A stretch of 38,369 nt of DNA. Origin: an uncultured Acidimicrobiaceae bacterium. Lineage in GTDB: Bacteria > Actinomycetota > Acidimicrobiia > Acidimicrobiales > RAAP-2. Within the stretch, counting starts at the first letter, position 1, and each line of letters opens with the position of its first letter. The position numbers and the translations under genes were made by a program. The stretch spans positions 1 to 38,369 of the forward strand of contig CALGFJ010000042.1 in assembly GCA_937881055.1 (NCBI GenBank). The letters are read 5' to 3'. This document shows positions 1-11,985 of this stretch, in pieces. The notes below the pieces were generated by a model. It was not told the origin of the DNA. It saw only the letters and a program-made list of their open reading frames with translations, and searched no databases.

Positions 1-55
1 CACGCCATCGTCAAGACGTCGCCGCTTGCAATTAACGACCAAGGGGTGTCTCCGA
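1..55 (+). repeat. Terminal inverted repeat, left copy (55 nt exact, reverse complement of 38315-38369)
   Basis: cacgccatcgtcaagacgtcgccgcttgcaattaacgaccaaggggtgtctccga equals the reverse complement of the window's last 55 nt; mismatch begins at nt 56. Confidence 0.95.
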
Positions 56-132
56 TTGGAGAATCGAGGAATGGAACCCGTGACCGATGCCCGATGATCT
101 GGGGCACTCTGCTCGCTGATAATTTCTGAACG

Positions 133-744
133 CTAGGCGGCTGGGGTAACGCCGGCGGCCACGAGTTGTGCCCAGACTTCATCTATTGGAGTACCGCGCG
201 GCGACACCTTCCATTCGCGCGGGCCGGTCCCGTCGGTCCCCCAGAGCCTGATGCACTCACGACTTCCGGCCACAAGCGGCCAAACGCTGAGGCGCTCCCG
301 ACGCATAGTGGCACCCTCGAGCAGCATCGTGTTCCCCGAGACCAGCCCATCGAATGCGCCGATAGTCACCTCAAGGCCGCCGGAGTGAAGCAACAGTTCT
401 GGCCAACCCGGTCTCTTCAAAGTCGCCCATCCGCTGCCCTCAGTTCCTCTCGCGTGGATCAGCACGGCTGCCCTTGTGGCGAAAGTTACCGGCTGCCCGT
501 GCACGATTTCGCGCGTAAGAGATTCGCGCCGTCGCCGGACAGCGAAGCTTGTCAGCGCCACCATTGCGACAACCACCCACGCAATCAAGAACCAGGTCCC
601 CGAGTTCATCTGCTGGGGGACTCCTCGATAGGTTGGCTGGCCTGTTGAACATCGCTCACGAGTTCCATTTTGACAATATCGGCTTGTTGTGGCAAGACAG
701 AAGTAACTGTGGCCCGACGCGAACCCGCACGCGAACCGTAGCAA
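133..744 (-). CDS. Small hypothetical protein with N-terminal TM helix (real start probably MNSGTWFLIAWVVV... near 609)
   Basis: MNSGTWFLIAWVVVAMVALTSFAVRRRRES followed by a soluble domain; similar architecture to 24491-24985. Confidence 0.55.
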   Translation of the reverse strand: MLRFACGFASGHSYFCLATTSRYCQNGTRERCSTGQPTYRGVPQQMNSGTWFLIAWVVVAMVALTSFAVRRRRESLTREIVHGQPVTFATRAAVLIHARGTEGSGWATLKRPGWPELLLHSGGLEVTIGAFDGLVSGNTMLLEGATMRRERLSVWPLVAGSRECIRLWGTDGTGPREWKVSPRGTPIDEVWAQLVAAGVTPAA

Positions 745-913
745 CCGAATTTTGAAACACGCCGAGAAGAGTGCGAACTTCTAAGTCCGGATAGGCCTCA
801 TTTTAGGCCTCATATTTCTGCAACACCACGAGACCAGACCGACTCAGAACAACACGTTTTCTAGACGGTTAAAGACATACGCGACGAGACCGACACACAA
901 CAACAGTTCGCAG
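714..913 (+). promoter_or_regulatory. Island right-end / att arm region A (~200 bp, homologous to 14008-14207)
   Basis: Ungapped similarity with the C copy starting ccgacgcgaacccgcacgcgaaccgtagc; contains motifs at 833-853 and 884-904. Confidence 0.75.
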
Positions 914-960
914 GTTCCTTTTAATCCCAAGGTGCCGGGATCGAGACCCGGGCGGCCCAC
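914..960 (+). repeat. Attachment-site core copy A (tRNA 3'-end remnant, probably tRNA-Lys)
   Basis: gttccttttaatcccaaggtgccgggatcgagacccgggcggcccac; 47 nt identical to copy B; CTTTTAA loop, T-arm-like stem and GCGGCCCA acceptor end, with no 5' half of a tRNA upstream. Confidence 0.88.
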
Positions 961-1326
961 TATTAGATAGATGGGCGTTCACGCTCGTGGAACCCAACGG
1001 TCGCGGTGCATCTGGACTAAATCGAAGATTCTCGCTCTAGTTTTACAGCGCAACGTGGTCTCTTGAGAAGCGTCTTCGACATTGATGAACGCAGTAGACC
1101 TCATTTCAAGCCTCGCATCTGCCGACCTTTCGAAGCGGGAACGACCAGCGAGAACACCGTCTTTGGAATCAACTGGTCTCCGCGCTCCAGTGCGAATCAG
1201 AACTCCGAAGTGAGTAATAAGAAGTTGCGTCGTCCGCGATGATTCTCTTCCTGATGGTTTAGGGCGCGAATTAGATTTGGACTGTCTCAACTTTTCCAAA
1301 CACCGACCATCAAGCGAGCAGAGCCC

Positions 1327-1917
1327 ATGCCCACCCCTCCTACACAATTGACCCTTCAGTTGCTCGTCGAATTGGACGAAGTCACGCCCACCGTCTGGCG
1401 CCGGATCCTAGTGCCGACGGGCATACGGATGGCGCGACTACACGACATGATTCAGGCCGCCATGGGCTGGACTAACTCGCACTTGCACGCTTACACCGTC
1501 GACAGCACACGTTATGGGATGTGCTTTGACGAACATCCCGAGGGCGAGATCGACGAGCAGACTGTGACGGTTCTCCAGGCGTTGCGCGGACAGAAGAGCT
1601 TCACCTATGAATATGACTTCGGCGACGGCTGGGAGCACACCGTCACCATCGACGCCGAATTCCGCACACCCCATGCTCTCAAGTTCGCCATCTGCCTTTC
1701 CGGTGAAAACGCCTGCCCGCCCGAGGACTCTGGTGGGCCGGGTGGTTTTGAGTACTTCCTCGAGGCACTGGCGGACCCCAATCACGAAGAACACGAGAAC
1801 TACGTGCGTTGGAACGGCGGTGACACTTTTGATCGCACCGCGTTCAATCTGATTGAAGTCAATGTCGCGCTCCAGAAGGTCCGGCAACGCTCCAGCCGGG
1901 GACCGGGAATCTGGTAG
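1327..1917 (+). CDS. Plasmid pRiA4b ORF-3-like family protein
   Basis: LQLLVELDEVTPTVWRRILVPTGIRMARLHDMIQAAMGWTNSHLHAY ... YEYDFGDGWEHTVTI motif. Confidence 0.85.
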   Translation: MPTPPTQLTLQLLVELDEVTPTVWRRILVPTGIRMARLHDMIQAAMGWTNSHLHAYTVDSTRYGMCFDEHPEGEIDEQTVTVLQALRGQKSFTYEYDFGDGWEHTVTIDAEFRTPHALKFAICLSGENACPPEDSGGPGGFEYFLEALADPNHEEHENYVRWNGGDTFDRTAFNLIEVNVALQKVRQRSSRGPGIW

Positions 1918-2060
1918 CAGAGTCATTCGACGAGTGTGAACTCCATGCGTGGGGCCGCAGTCGATATGGGTCTCGGGTTGGGTTCATAGGTTTAGGCGGC
2001 ATTCAACCCAAAGCCGAGGGCTTCAAACTCGAGATGGAGATGCACTCATCATGAAAGACC

Positions 2061-2657
2061 CTAGAGTTCCAACGTCGGTCCGGGTATCTCTATCTCACTA
2101 CTCGGCTGAGTCGCCTGGTCCTCGCCAATACCGGGTCGTTGTTGAAGACCGAGAAGCTCGGGAAGCGCCTCACGGTCTTTCTCTCGATTAGCGAACGTCT
2201 TAGCGGCGATGACATCGTCGAGGGACGCGACATGCAGCACGAAGCCGTCACCTCGCAGGACTGTCGATCGTGTGATGAGTTCCTCATACGGTACGGACCG
2301 GCCCGAGGAGTCTTTCAAGTCCGCTAACACGTCAAAGGGACCAGCGTCTGTGGTCCACGTCGAGTTGCCCGAGTTCTCTAACATCACGCCATCGAGTTGG
2401 ACCTTCAGCTGCTTGGCCTCGTCATCGCTCATACGGGCGATTCTCAGTCGTGCGTGCAGTTCGCGTAGCGCCGCCGCAAGGCGCTCCAGATTGACACGTT
2501 CGCGGCGCACCACGCAGTCCGCGTCTTCGGTCTCTCGTTCCGCGCCATATGCAGTGGCGGCCACACCGCCAACCAAGAGATATTCGACCTCGTGGCGATT
2601 GAGTACTTCAATCAGTCGAGGTAAATCAAGGCTGGGACCGTCACTTATTGGGGTCAT
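2061..2657 (-). CDS. Nucleotidyltransferase-like protein (possible toxin of a TA pair)
   Basis: LLVGGVAATAYGAERETEDADCVV matches the NTase GG...DxD motif; overlaps the upstream small ORF by 17 nt. Confidence 0.7.
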   Translation of the reverse strand: MTPISDGPSLDLPRLIEVLNRHEVEYLLVGGVAATAYGAERETEDADCVVRRERVNLERLAAALRELHARLRIARMSDDEAKQLKVQLDGVMLENSGNSTWTTDAGPFDVLADLKDSSGRSVPYEELITRSTVLRGDGFVLHVASLDDVIAAKTFANREKDREALPELLGLQQRPGIGEDQATQPSSEIEIPGPTLEL

Positions 2658-2880
2658 TCAGCGCGGCTCTCGACGTCCGGATGGCGTCGACTTCAGCGAG
2701 CCACTGCTCGGCTGCTTCTTTCGAGTCAATTCGGCGACCGTCGAGGAGGATCGTCACGTCATCTTCCGAGGGGGGTCCCGCCGAGCGCATACGCTCGGCC
2801 AACTCGCCTACCGTCTTCACAGCACTCATCGTCACGGTTCCAGTGTAGGAGTGTTCAGCGAATTTCTGCAGACTCTGCAT
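2641..2880 (-). CDS. Small antitoxin-like partner of the NTase
   Basis: MQSLQKFAEHSYTGTVTMSAVKTVGELAERMRSAGPPSEDDVTILLDGRRIDSKEAAEQWLAEVDAI; ORF open from 2976, start uncertain. Confidence 0.5.
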   Translation of the reverse strand: MQSLQKFAEHSYTGTVTMSAVKTVGELAERMRSAGPPSEDDVTILLDGRRIDSKEAAEQWLAEVDAIRTSRAALNDPNK

Positions 2881-2913
2881 GGCCCGTTCGTATGAGCGCT
2901 GATACCCCCGAGC

Positions 2914-3034
2914 AGGCCTCGAAACAGGCCTCATTTTTCTGCAACACCACAAGACGAGACCGACTGAAAACAACACGATTCCTTGAAAACTATGGACAAG
3001 CGCAACGAGACCGGCTCAGAACAACCGATGGCAA
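2914..3034 (+). promoter_or_regulatory. Island right-end / att arm region B
   Basis: aggcctcgaaacaggcctcat followed by motifs at 2954-2974 and 3005-3025, 51 bp apart. Confidence 0.72.
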
Positions 3035-3081
3035 GTTCCTTTTAATCCCAAGGTGCCGGGATCGAGACCCGGGCGGCCCAC
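3035..3081 (+). repeat. Attachment-site core copy B
   Basis: 47 nt identical to copy A; followed by ca, so CCA is present in this copy. Confidence 0.9.
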
Positions 3082-3190
3082 CAAGTAATTGTAAACACTC
3101 GGCTGTTCCTCGTCGAAATGACTTCGGTAGATGCTTTACACAGCGTGAGGAGTTGCGTGACACTCCAGCACCAACAAGATCAGTTCGCCC

Positions 3191-3946
3191 TTAGTCCGTG
3201 ACGTCCGGTTCGTAATGGGCGCCGTATTGATTGCGGTGCGCGAAGCTACCGACTCCGCGACGTACCCTCAAGTGGGGCCGCTCGGCTTCGATCGGGTAAC
3301 CCAGGCGCAGGGCGTAGGCAATGCGAAGTTCGGGTGGGACACCAAGAATTCCCCGTAATTCATCCTCCGTACTCTTTTCCGAGAAGACGCTCATGATCTG
3401 GACGCCGATGCCCAGAGCGTTGGCCGCCAGCCACATATTTTCCATCACGCATCCCAGACTGATAATCCCGAGGAAGTCACCGGTCGATCCTGGTGCACGC
3501 CGACGTGGGTCGTAGAGGACGATGATGACGAGTGGGCACGAGCGCATCGTGGAGTCGAGAAAGCCGTGCTCCATGTCATCGGTCTCATGGAAGTCACCGT
3601 CGGGATTGAGCCACTCGGGTGGAAACGAGTTCGCCAGGATTCCCACGCCCTTTCGGATGAGTTCGTCCTCGCTGAACGAAAGTTGTCGGTAGTTCTCGAC
3701 GATGAATTCGTGCGTCGTGGTGGAGTGAACGCGACCGATGGTGTCGAGAATCCGAGGGTCGTCAACGATGACGACCTCGAAGTTCTGCATGTTGTGAGCC
3801 GTCGGAGCCCAACGGGCCGCCTCGAGGATACTCGTGAGGTCGCGACCACTGATGACTCGGTCCGAGTTGAAGGCGGAGCGCTCGGAGCGGCGCTGGAGGA
3901 GATTGAAGAAGTTGGTGCGTTGATCCGATCGCGTGATTTCTGACAT
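3191..3946 (-). CDS. Nitroreductase family protein
   Basis: NLLQRRSERSAFNSDRVISGRDLTSILEAARWAPTAHNMQNFEVVIVDD ... GCVMENMWLAANALGIGVQIMS. Confidence 0.88.
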   Translation of the reverse strand: MSEITRSDQRTNFFNLLQRRSERSAFNSDRVISGRDLTSILEAARWAPTAHNMQNFEVVIVDDPRILDTIGRVHSTTTHEFIVENYRQLSFSEDELIRKGVGILANSFPPEWLNPDGDFHETDDMEHGFLDSTMRSCPLVIIVLYDPRRRAPGSTGDFLGIISLGCVMENMWLAANALGIGVQIMSVFSEKSTEDELRGILGVPPELRIAYALRLGYPIEAERPHLRVRRGVGSFAHRNQYGAHYEPDVTD

Positions 3947-4149
3947 GATGGCTCCTTCTTCGCACTTGTGCGCATGGCTTCAGGTCCGCGAGTTGCACTC
4001 GCCGCGCATGGTACGACGCTTCAGGCCGCGGGGACAGTGCCAAAAGTCATCCTTTGATTCGCTACGCCGTTCGACGCCACTTGTACCCACCGGAAATCGG
4101 TTCATTCGCTGACGGACGAGGCCTCGAAGTGACGTTCTGCCCTACTTAT

Positions 4150-4168
4150 TAAGGATTTGTCGTCCTTA
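4150..4168. promoter_or_regulatory. Inverted repeat TAAGGA-N7-TCCTTA in the divergent nitroreductase/V-ATPase intergenic region
   Basis: taaggatttgtcgtcctta, 35 nt before the first V-ATPase ORF. Confidence 0.35.
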
Positions 4169-4202
4169 CTATTGGCCCGTAGTCGCTGGATGGAGGTGAT
4201 TC

Positions 4203-4646
4203 GTGGCGAGACCGAGCGACCTGCTTCGCCGTTTCCGACTTATGGCCGTCCCCGGTAAAGCCGGGCTTGCGGGCGTTCCACTCGACCATGCCGCGGTACT
4301 CCGCGAAGAACTGGCACCGGTCTTCGCGGCGCTACGGGCCACGGAAAGTCGCACGAGCGACATCGTCTTGCGAGCCACAGAAGAGGGCGAACGTCGAAAG
4401 GCAAGCGCAATCCTCGAGGCGCAGCGTATTCTCCACGATGCTCTACAAGCTCAGCCCGCCGCGCGGGCCGCCGCGGCCACTGCCGCGCGAAGCGAGGCGG
4501 AGGCGACAGGCTCCGAACTGCGAATCTCGGCAGACGAGGAAGTCGAGCGAGTCAATAGCGAGGCCAGAAAGAAGATCACGCCTGTCGTGGACGAATTGGT
4601 TCATCGAGTCCTCTCATCAGGTACATCAAATAGAGCGTCGCAGTGA
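4203..4646 (+). CDS. V/A-type ATPase peripheral-stalk subunit-like (G/H type)
   Basis: Ala/Glu-rich coiled coil; first gene of the V-ATPase cluster, overlaps the next gene. Confidence 0.55.
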   Translation: MARPSDLLRRFRLMAVPGKAGLAGVPLDHAAVLREELAPVFAALRATESRTSDIVLRATEEGERRKASAILEAQRILHDALQAQPAARAAAATAARSEAEATGSELRISADEEVERVNSEARKKITPVVDELVHRVLSSGTSNRASQ

Positions 4647-5552
4647 GTGCCGGTTGGGTCGCGGCCCAAGTCCGCAGCCGGAGCCTCGCGAGTCACTGCG
4701 TCGGTCCCGCCGGAGCGCGCGAGCTCGCGGGCGCCGGATCGCTCGATGCGGCTCTCGCGATCCTCGCTACCTCGAGTTACGGCGAACGCGTTCCCCCCGG
4801 CCTCAATCTGGCCGCGAGCGAGCATGAGGTCTTCGCCGGCGTGCTGTGGAACCTTCGTGTGCTCGCCGGATGGAGTCCCGCGCTCGGCGCCTCGCGCCTT
4901 CGGACACTCGCTGGCGTATTCGAACTCATGAATCTCCGAAGTGACCTCGCCCGTATCGAAGGACACGAGAGTCCCGCACTCTTCGAGCTTGGATCGCTCG
5001 CGAGCGTCTCGAATCGTGTCGCGCCTTCCACGCTCGGCGAACTACGCGACGTCCTTCGTCGCTCCCCGTGGGGTGACCCCGGTGCGCTCGACGCCACGGG
5101 CGTGCGCATCGCGATGCAGTTCGCGCTCGCTCGTCGAATCGTGGACGACGTGCCAGAAGCGGGCCAGTGGGCCCAGACTTACGCCGCCCTCGTGCTGAGC
5201 CGACTCGTCAAAGAGGATCGTCCGCCCGACGCGGACTCCACGTCAGCGGCGAACGCTCGCGCGATACTCGGCAACAGGGCCCTGTCGGCAACGTCACTCG
5301 GCGAACTGCACGGTGCGCTCCCTCGCGACATCGCGTCAATCCTCGAGGGCGTTAAAGGCCCGGACGACCTGTGGCTCGCCGAGGCTCGGTGGCGGACCCG
5401 ACTTTGGGACGAGGCGCTCGAAATGCTCCGACGAGGTGGCGCTGGACCCGAGACGGTGGTCGCCGCGGTCGCCCTTCAGTTCGCCGACGCCTGGCGGGTC
5501 CGGACGGCCCTCGAAGTCGCGGCCCGGGCCGGACGTGGGATCGAGGTGCTCG

Positions 5553-5566
<14 letters not shown>
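4643..5566 (+). CDS. V/A-type ATPase subunit C-like
   Basis: LAGAGSLDAALAILATSSYGERVPPGLNLAASEHEVFAGVLWNLRVLAGW; position in operon. Confidence 0.65.
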
Positions 5567-7383
<1,817 letters not shown>

Positions 7384-7385
7384 TC

Positions 7386-7610
7386 TTGGGCCTCATTGTC
7401 GTGCTCGGTGAATCGGTTCGGGTGCAGGGTTATGCCCTCGCGGGGGCGAAGACCATCGTCGCCGAGACTCCCGACGAAGTGGTCCACGCGTGGGAAGCCC
7501 TCGACGGCCCCGTCACGCTCGTCGTGCTGACAGCCTTCGCCGCCGAGACGCTCGGTGGCGCGGTCCTGACGCGTACTCGCGAGCCGCTCGCCGTGAGGAT
7601 GACCTCGTGA
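7386..7610 (+). CDS. V/A-type ATPase subunit F-like (short, TTG start)
   Basis: GLIVVLGESVRVQGYALAGAKTIVAETPDEVVHAWEALDGPVTLVVLTAFAAETLG; operon position. Confidence 0.7.
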   Translation: MGLIVVLGESVRVQGYALAGAKTIVAETPDEVVHAWEALDGPVTLVVLTAFAAETLGGAVLTRTREPLAVRMTS

Positions 7611-8158
7611 GCGCAACGTCAATGACCTCCGAATTCGTCGGACCCGAGAGTCCACTCGACGTGCAGTTGCGGTCCGTGATCGCGGGCCTGCTTCAGAACG
7701 CCGAGCAGCGCGCTTCACAAATCCTTGAAGAGGCAGACCGGCAGGTGGCCGCCGTGCTCGCCGCCGCCCAGCGCCGCGGCGACGCCATCCTCGAATCGGC
7801 TCGCGAAGAAGGGGCGGCGGCCGCTCGACGAGTCGCGACGCGTGTCCTCGCCGAGGCCCGTCGTGAAACTCGCGAGAGGATTCTGCATGCCCAGCGCGAT
7901 GTCTACGAGCAAGTTCGCTCCCTCGCGCAAGACGAACTCGACCGGATTGCCAGCACACCCGAGGCGAAGGAACTCAACGCTCGCTTGGAGACAGTGGCGC
8001 ACGACCGTCTGGGTCCGAAGGCCAGAGTGGAAGTTTCGAAATCTGGCATCGGGGTGATCGCCGCACATGGTCGACGACACCTCGACCTCAGCCGCGACGC
8101 ACTGGTGGAACTCGGGCTTGCGGACATGGCAACGCGGATCGAAGAGCTGTGGTCATGA
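7607..8158 (+). CDS. V/A-type ATPase subunit E
   Basis: LRSVIAGLLQNAEQRASQILEEADRQVAAVLAAAQRRGDAILESAREEGAAAARRVATRVLAEARRETRERIL; GTG start overlaps upstream stop. Confidence 0.8.
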   Translation: MSATSMTSEFVGPESPLDVQLRSVIAGLLQNAEQRASQILEEADRQVAAVLAAAQRRGDAILESAREEGAAAARRVATRVLAEARRETRERILHAQRDVYEQVRSLAQDELDRIASTPEAKELNARLETVAHDRLGPKARVEVSKSGIGVIAAHGRRHLDLSRDALVELGLADMATRIEELWS

Positions 8159-9885
8159 CAAATCGTGCCGATTCCGGTCGCGTGGAGCGAGTGAACGGCC
8201 CGCTCGTCGAGGTGAGCGGCCTGAGCGGCGTCGCCGCCCTCGACGTCATCGAGGTCGGACCCCTGCGCATTGCGGCGGAGGTGGTCGCCATACACGAGGG
8301 ACGCCTTACCGCCGAGGCCTTCGAGTACACGGGCGGGCTGCGGGTCGGCGACGAAGCGACGGCCCAAGGCCGCGCCCTCTCGGCGCGCCTCGGTCCTCAC
8401 CTACTCGGCGGCGTGTTCGACGGCCTGCTGCGCCCCCTCGAGGGAGGGCCGACCTGGCTCGAACCGGGCTCCCTCGTTGCCCGGCCATCGACGAGGTCGT
8501 GGCCGTTCGTCCCCACACCTCTCGAACTGGGCGCGCATCTCGAATCGGGCACCCTCATCGGCACGCTCATGAGCGAGAGCGGCGTCCAGCACCGGGTGCT
8601 CGTACCGCCCGACGTGTTCGGGAAGCTCACCTGGCTAAGCGGCGCGCGCGAGGTCGCAGAAAGCGACTCGGTCGCCACGATCGACGGTCGTGACGTCACC
8701 CTCTTCGAACTGTGGCCCGTCCGTCGCGCCCGACCGGCTCGTGCGCGCCTTCGCACCGACGAGCCCCTCGTCACCGGACAGCGCGTGGTGGACCTCTTCT
8801 TCCCCGTCGCCCAAGGCGCCACCGCTGCCGTGCCCGGAGGCTTCGGCACGGGCAAGACCATGCTCCTCCAGCAGATCGTCAAGTGGGCCGACGTCGAGGT
8901 AGTGGTCTTCGTGGGCTGCGGGGAACGGGGCAACGAGCTCGCCGACGCGGTCGCGGACCTCATGGCGCTGAAGGACCCCAAGACTGGCCGGGACCTGCGC
9001 GAACGAACCGTCGTCATCGCCAACACGTCGAACATGCCCGTGATGGCCAGGGTCGCGAGCGTCTACACGGGCATGACCGTCGCTGAGTACTTCCGCGACA
9101 TGGGCTACCGGGTGGTGATGCTGGCCGACTCGACTTCGCGCTGGGCCGAGGCGCTGCGCGAGTTCTCCTCGCGCAGCGGCGAACTACCTGCTGAGGAGGG
9201 CTACCCCGCGAGCCTCTCCTCGTCGCTCGCCGCCTTCTACGAACGCGCGGCGCGCGTCACCACTCTCGGCGGGGGCGAAGGATCGGTGACCCTCATCGGT
9301 GCGGTCTCGCCCGCCGGAGGCGACATGACCGAGCCCGTGACGTCCCAGACCGTTCGCTACGTTCGCTGTCTCTGGTCGCTCGACCGAGACCTCGCCTACG
9401 CGCGCCACTACCCGGCGGTGACGTGGCGCCACTCCTTCAGCCTCGACGACACCCTCATCGCGAACTGGCACGCCGCCCAAGGTCGCGTCGGGTGGAGCGA
9501 GTCACGCGCGAGGGCGCTCGCCCTACTCGCCGAGGCTGACCGCCTCGCGTCGGTCGTCGAACTCGTGGGCATCGGAGCGCTGCCCTCACGAGAGCGCGTC
9601 GTGATGCTCAGCGGACGCCTGCTGCGCGAGGGTGTGCTCCAGCAGAGTGCGATGAGCGAGAATGACGCCTATTGCAGTCCGAAGAAGCAGTCGGCGTTGC
9701 TCGACATGGTGCTCGCGGTCCACGACCGCTGCCTCGCCCTCGTCGAGGGCGGGTTACCCGCCTCGGCGATCGAGGAGATCGACCTAACCGCGGTGATCCG
9801 CGCGCGTGACGAGACCGGACCCGACGACGACGCCGGCGTGACCCGCCTTCGCGACGAGGTGCTCGCGCGAATGGGGACGTCGTGA
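8155..9885 (+). CDS. atpA: V/A-type ATPase catalytic subunit A
   Basis: PGGFGTGKTMLLQQIVKWADVEVVVFVGCGERGNELADAV ... MADSTSRWAEALREFSSRSGELPAEEGYPASLSSSLAAFYERA. Confidence 0.95.
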   Translation: MTNRADSGRVERVNGPLVEVSGLSGVAALDVIEVGPLRIAAEVVAIHEGRLTAEAFEYTGGLRVGDEATAQGRALSARLGPHLLGGVFDGLLRPLEGGPTWLEPGSLVARPSTRSWPFVPTPLELGAHLESGTLIGTLMSESGVQHRVLVPPDVFGKLTWLSGAREVAESDSVATIDGRDVTLFELWPVRRARPARARLRTDEPLVTGQRVVDLFFPVAQGATAAVPGGFGTGKTMLLQQIVKWADVEVVVFVGCGERGNELADAVADLMALKDPKTGRDLRERTVVIANTSNMPVMARVASVYTGMTVAEYFRDMGYRVVMLADSTSRWAEALREFSSRSGELPAEEGYPASLSSSLAAFYERAARVTTLGGGEGSVTLIGAVSPAGGDMTEPVTSQTVRYVRCLWSLDRDLAYARHYPAVTWRHSFSLDDTLIANWHAAQGRVGWSESRARALALLAEADRLASVVELVGIGALPSRERVVMLSGRLLREGVLQQSAMSENDAYCSPKKQSALLDMVLAVHDRCLALVEGGLPASAIEEIDLTAVIRARDETGPDDDAGVTRLRDEVLARMGTS

Positions 9886-11363
9886 GCGACGCGGGCGTCC
9901 CCGTCACAGCACACGATGTCGACGCCCCCATCGAGTACACCGGCGCCACCCGGGTCGGAGGTCCCCTGCTCGCGATACGCGGGGTCGAGGGCGTCGGCTG
10001 GGACGAAATCGCTGCGGTGCGACTGCCGTCGGGCGAACTTCGTCACGGCCTCGTCCTCGAGGTGAGCGGCGACATCGCGATCGTCGAAGTCCTCCAGGGC
10101 ACGGGTGGCATCGATCCCGAGCTGGTGAGCGTCGCCTTCGAGGGCCGTCCCTTCGACGTACCGGTCGGCGACGGCTGGCTCGGCCGGGTCTGGAACGGGA
10201 TGGGTGAGCCCCTCGACGGAGGGCCGCCGATGCTCGCCGGCCAACGTCGCCCCGTGAGCGGCGCGCCGCTCAATCCGAGTCAACGCGACGTCCCGAGCAA
10301 TCCGGTCTTCACCGGGATCTCGGTGATCGACGCGCTCGCGACGCTCGTTCGCGGTCAGAAGCTCCCCATCTTCTCCTCGGCGGGACTGCCCCACCTCGAG
10401 CTCGCGGCCCAGATCGCGGCGCAGGCCAACGTCGCGGGAGAGAACTTCAAGGTCGTCGTCGCCGGAATGGGCCTCACCCACGCTGACGCCGCCGCGATGC
10501 GAGAAGTGCTCGAGTCACGCTCGGCGTCGGGCGATCTCGTGCTCGTACTCGACTCCGCCGATGACCCGGTCGTCCAGCGGGTCCTCACGCCGAGAGTTGC
10601 GCTGACCATCGCCGAGTTCCTCGCGTTCGAGCGCGGCCAGCACGTGCTGGTCGTGCTCGCCGACGTGACCAGCTACTGCGAGGCGGTGCGCGAGGTATCG
10701 GCGGCGCGCGGCGAGATCCCGGGACGGCGCGCCTACCCGGGTTACCTCTACAGCGACCTCGCCTCGCTCTACGAACGATGTGGACGCATCAAGGGTAAGC
10801 CCGGCTCGGTCACCCTGGTACCCGTGCTCACGATGCCGGGCAACGACATCACGCATCCGGTTCCCGACCTGACCGGCTACATCACCGAGGGACAGATCGT
10901 GCTCTCGGCGAACGTACACGCGACCGGCGTCTACCCGCCCATCGACGTGCTCTCGACACTCTCGCGACTCATGCGCAAAGGGGTGGGTGAAGGGCGCACT
11001 CGAGGCGACCACATGGCCCTCGCCGCCCAGATCATCGCATCACTGGCGCGGGCGCGCTCCGCGAGGGAGCTCGCCGACCTGATTGGTGCCGAGGCCCTCA
11101 CCGAGACCGACCGGATCTACCTCGACTTCGAGGACGCCTTCTACCGTGACCTCGTCAACCAACGCCCCGACGAAGTCCGTTCAATGGAGGAGACTTTCGA
11201 GCGGGCCTGGCGTGTCGTCTCGGTGCTGCCCGAACGCGAGCTGACGATGATGCCCTCCGCGAGTGTCGCGACCAACTACCGCGGCAGCCTGCGTGCGGAC
11301 AACGCCCACGCTGACGTGATCGAGCACGACGCCACGAGCGAGAGCGCAGAGCACCGTGGCTAG
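9882..11363 (+). CDS. atpB: V/A-type ATPase subunit B
   Basis: PVFTGISVIDALATLVRGQKLPIFSSAGLPHLELAAQIAAQA ... DVTSYCEAVREVSAARGEIPGRRAYPGYLYSDLASLYERCG. Confidence 0.95.
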   Translation: MSDAGVPVTAHDVDAPIEYTGATRVGGPLLAIRGVEGVGWDEIAAVRLPSGELRHGLVLEVSGDIAIVEVLQGTGGIDPELVSVAFEGRPFDVPVGDGWLGRVWNGMGEPLDGGPPMLAGQRRPVSGAPLNPSQRDVPSNPVFTGISVIDALATLVRGQKLPIFSSAGLPHLELAAQIAAQANVAGENFKVVVAGMGLTHADAAAMREVLESRSASGDLVLVLDSADDPVVQRVLTPRVALTIAEFLAFERGQHVLVVLADVTSYCEAVREVSAARGEIPGRRAYPGYLYSDLASLYERCGRIKGKPGSVTLVPVLTMPGNDITHPVPDLTGYITEGQIVLSANVHATGVYPPIDVLSTLSRLMRKGVGEGRTRGDHMALAAQIIASLARARSARELADLIGAEALTETDRIYLDFEDAFYRDLVNQRPDEVRSMEETFERAWRVVSVLPERELTMMPSASVATNYRGSLRADNAHADVIEHDATSESAEHRG

Positions 11364-11985
11364 CCAGGCGCCGCCCGGGCGCGCGGGTCGCCCTTGGCTG
11401 CTCGAGCGCATCGCCACCGCGACCCACGGCGTGGAGTTGCTTCGCCAGAAGCAGCAGCTGCTCTCTCGAGAGCAACGCCGTCTTCTTCATCATCGAGAGG
11501 ACACGGAGAAGGAGTGGGTTCGAGCAGGCGAAGAGGCGGACCTATGGTCGTGCCGTACCGATGTCCTCTCGGGGACCTCCGCGACCAGACTCGCGGGAGC
11601 ACCGTACGAGGGTAGGGCGGACGCCACGATCTCGTGGCGCAACACCATGGGCGTGCTGCACCCCGACCAGGCACGCGTTCGTGCGCCCGACTTCCCCGCC
11701 ATTGACCGGGCCGTGCTCAATTCCGCCGTCGGGCCGTCACGCGACGCTCACGTGCGCGCCCTCGAGGCGGCCGCGCGCCACGCCGTCGTCGAAAGCGCGC
11801 TGCGCGCCATCGAGGCGGAACTCTCCACGGCTCATCGACGCCTTCGCGCAATCGAGCACCACCGTCTTCCCGCGCTCCATGAAGAATTGCACTCTCTGGA
11901 ACTGCGACTCGACGAAGTCGAACGTGAAGAGCGACTCGTCACACGCTGGGCCGCGCAACGACAGGTGCAAGGAGGCCATCCATGA
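11356..11985 (+). CDS. V/A-type ATPase subunit D
   Basis: PPGRAGRPWLLERIATATHGVELLRQKQQLLSREQRRL; operon position. Confidence 0.85.
   Translation: MASQAPPGRAGRPWLLERIATATHGVELLRQKQQLLSREQRRLLHHREDTEKEWVRAGEEADLWSCRTDVLSGTSATRLAGAPYEGRADATISWRNTMGVLHPDQARVRAPDFPAIDRAVLNSAVGPSRDAHVRALEAAARHAVVESALRAIEAELSTAHRRLRAIEHHRLPALHEELHSLELRLDEVEREERLVTRWAAQRQVQGGHP

Noticed and set aside
914-960. Complete functional tRNA gene at any of cores A-D
   Set aside because: No 5' acceptor/D-arm half upstream in any copy, and the T-loop is non-canonical (ATCGAGA); these are 3' remnants.
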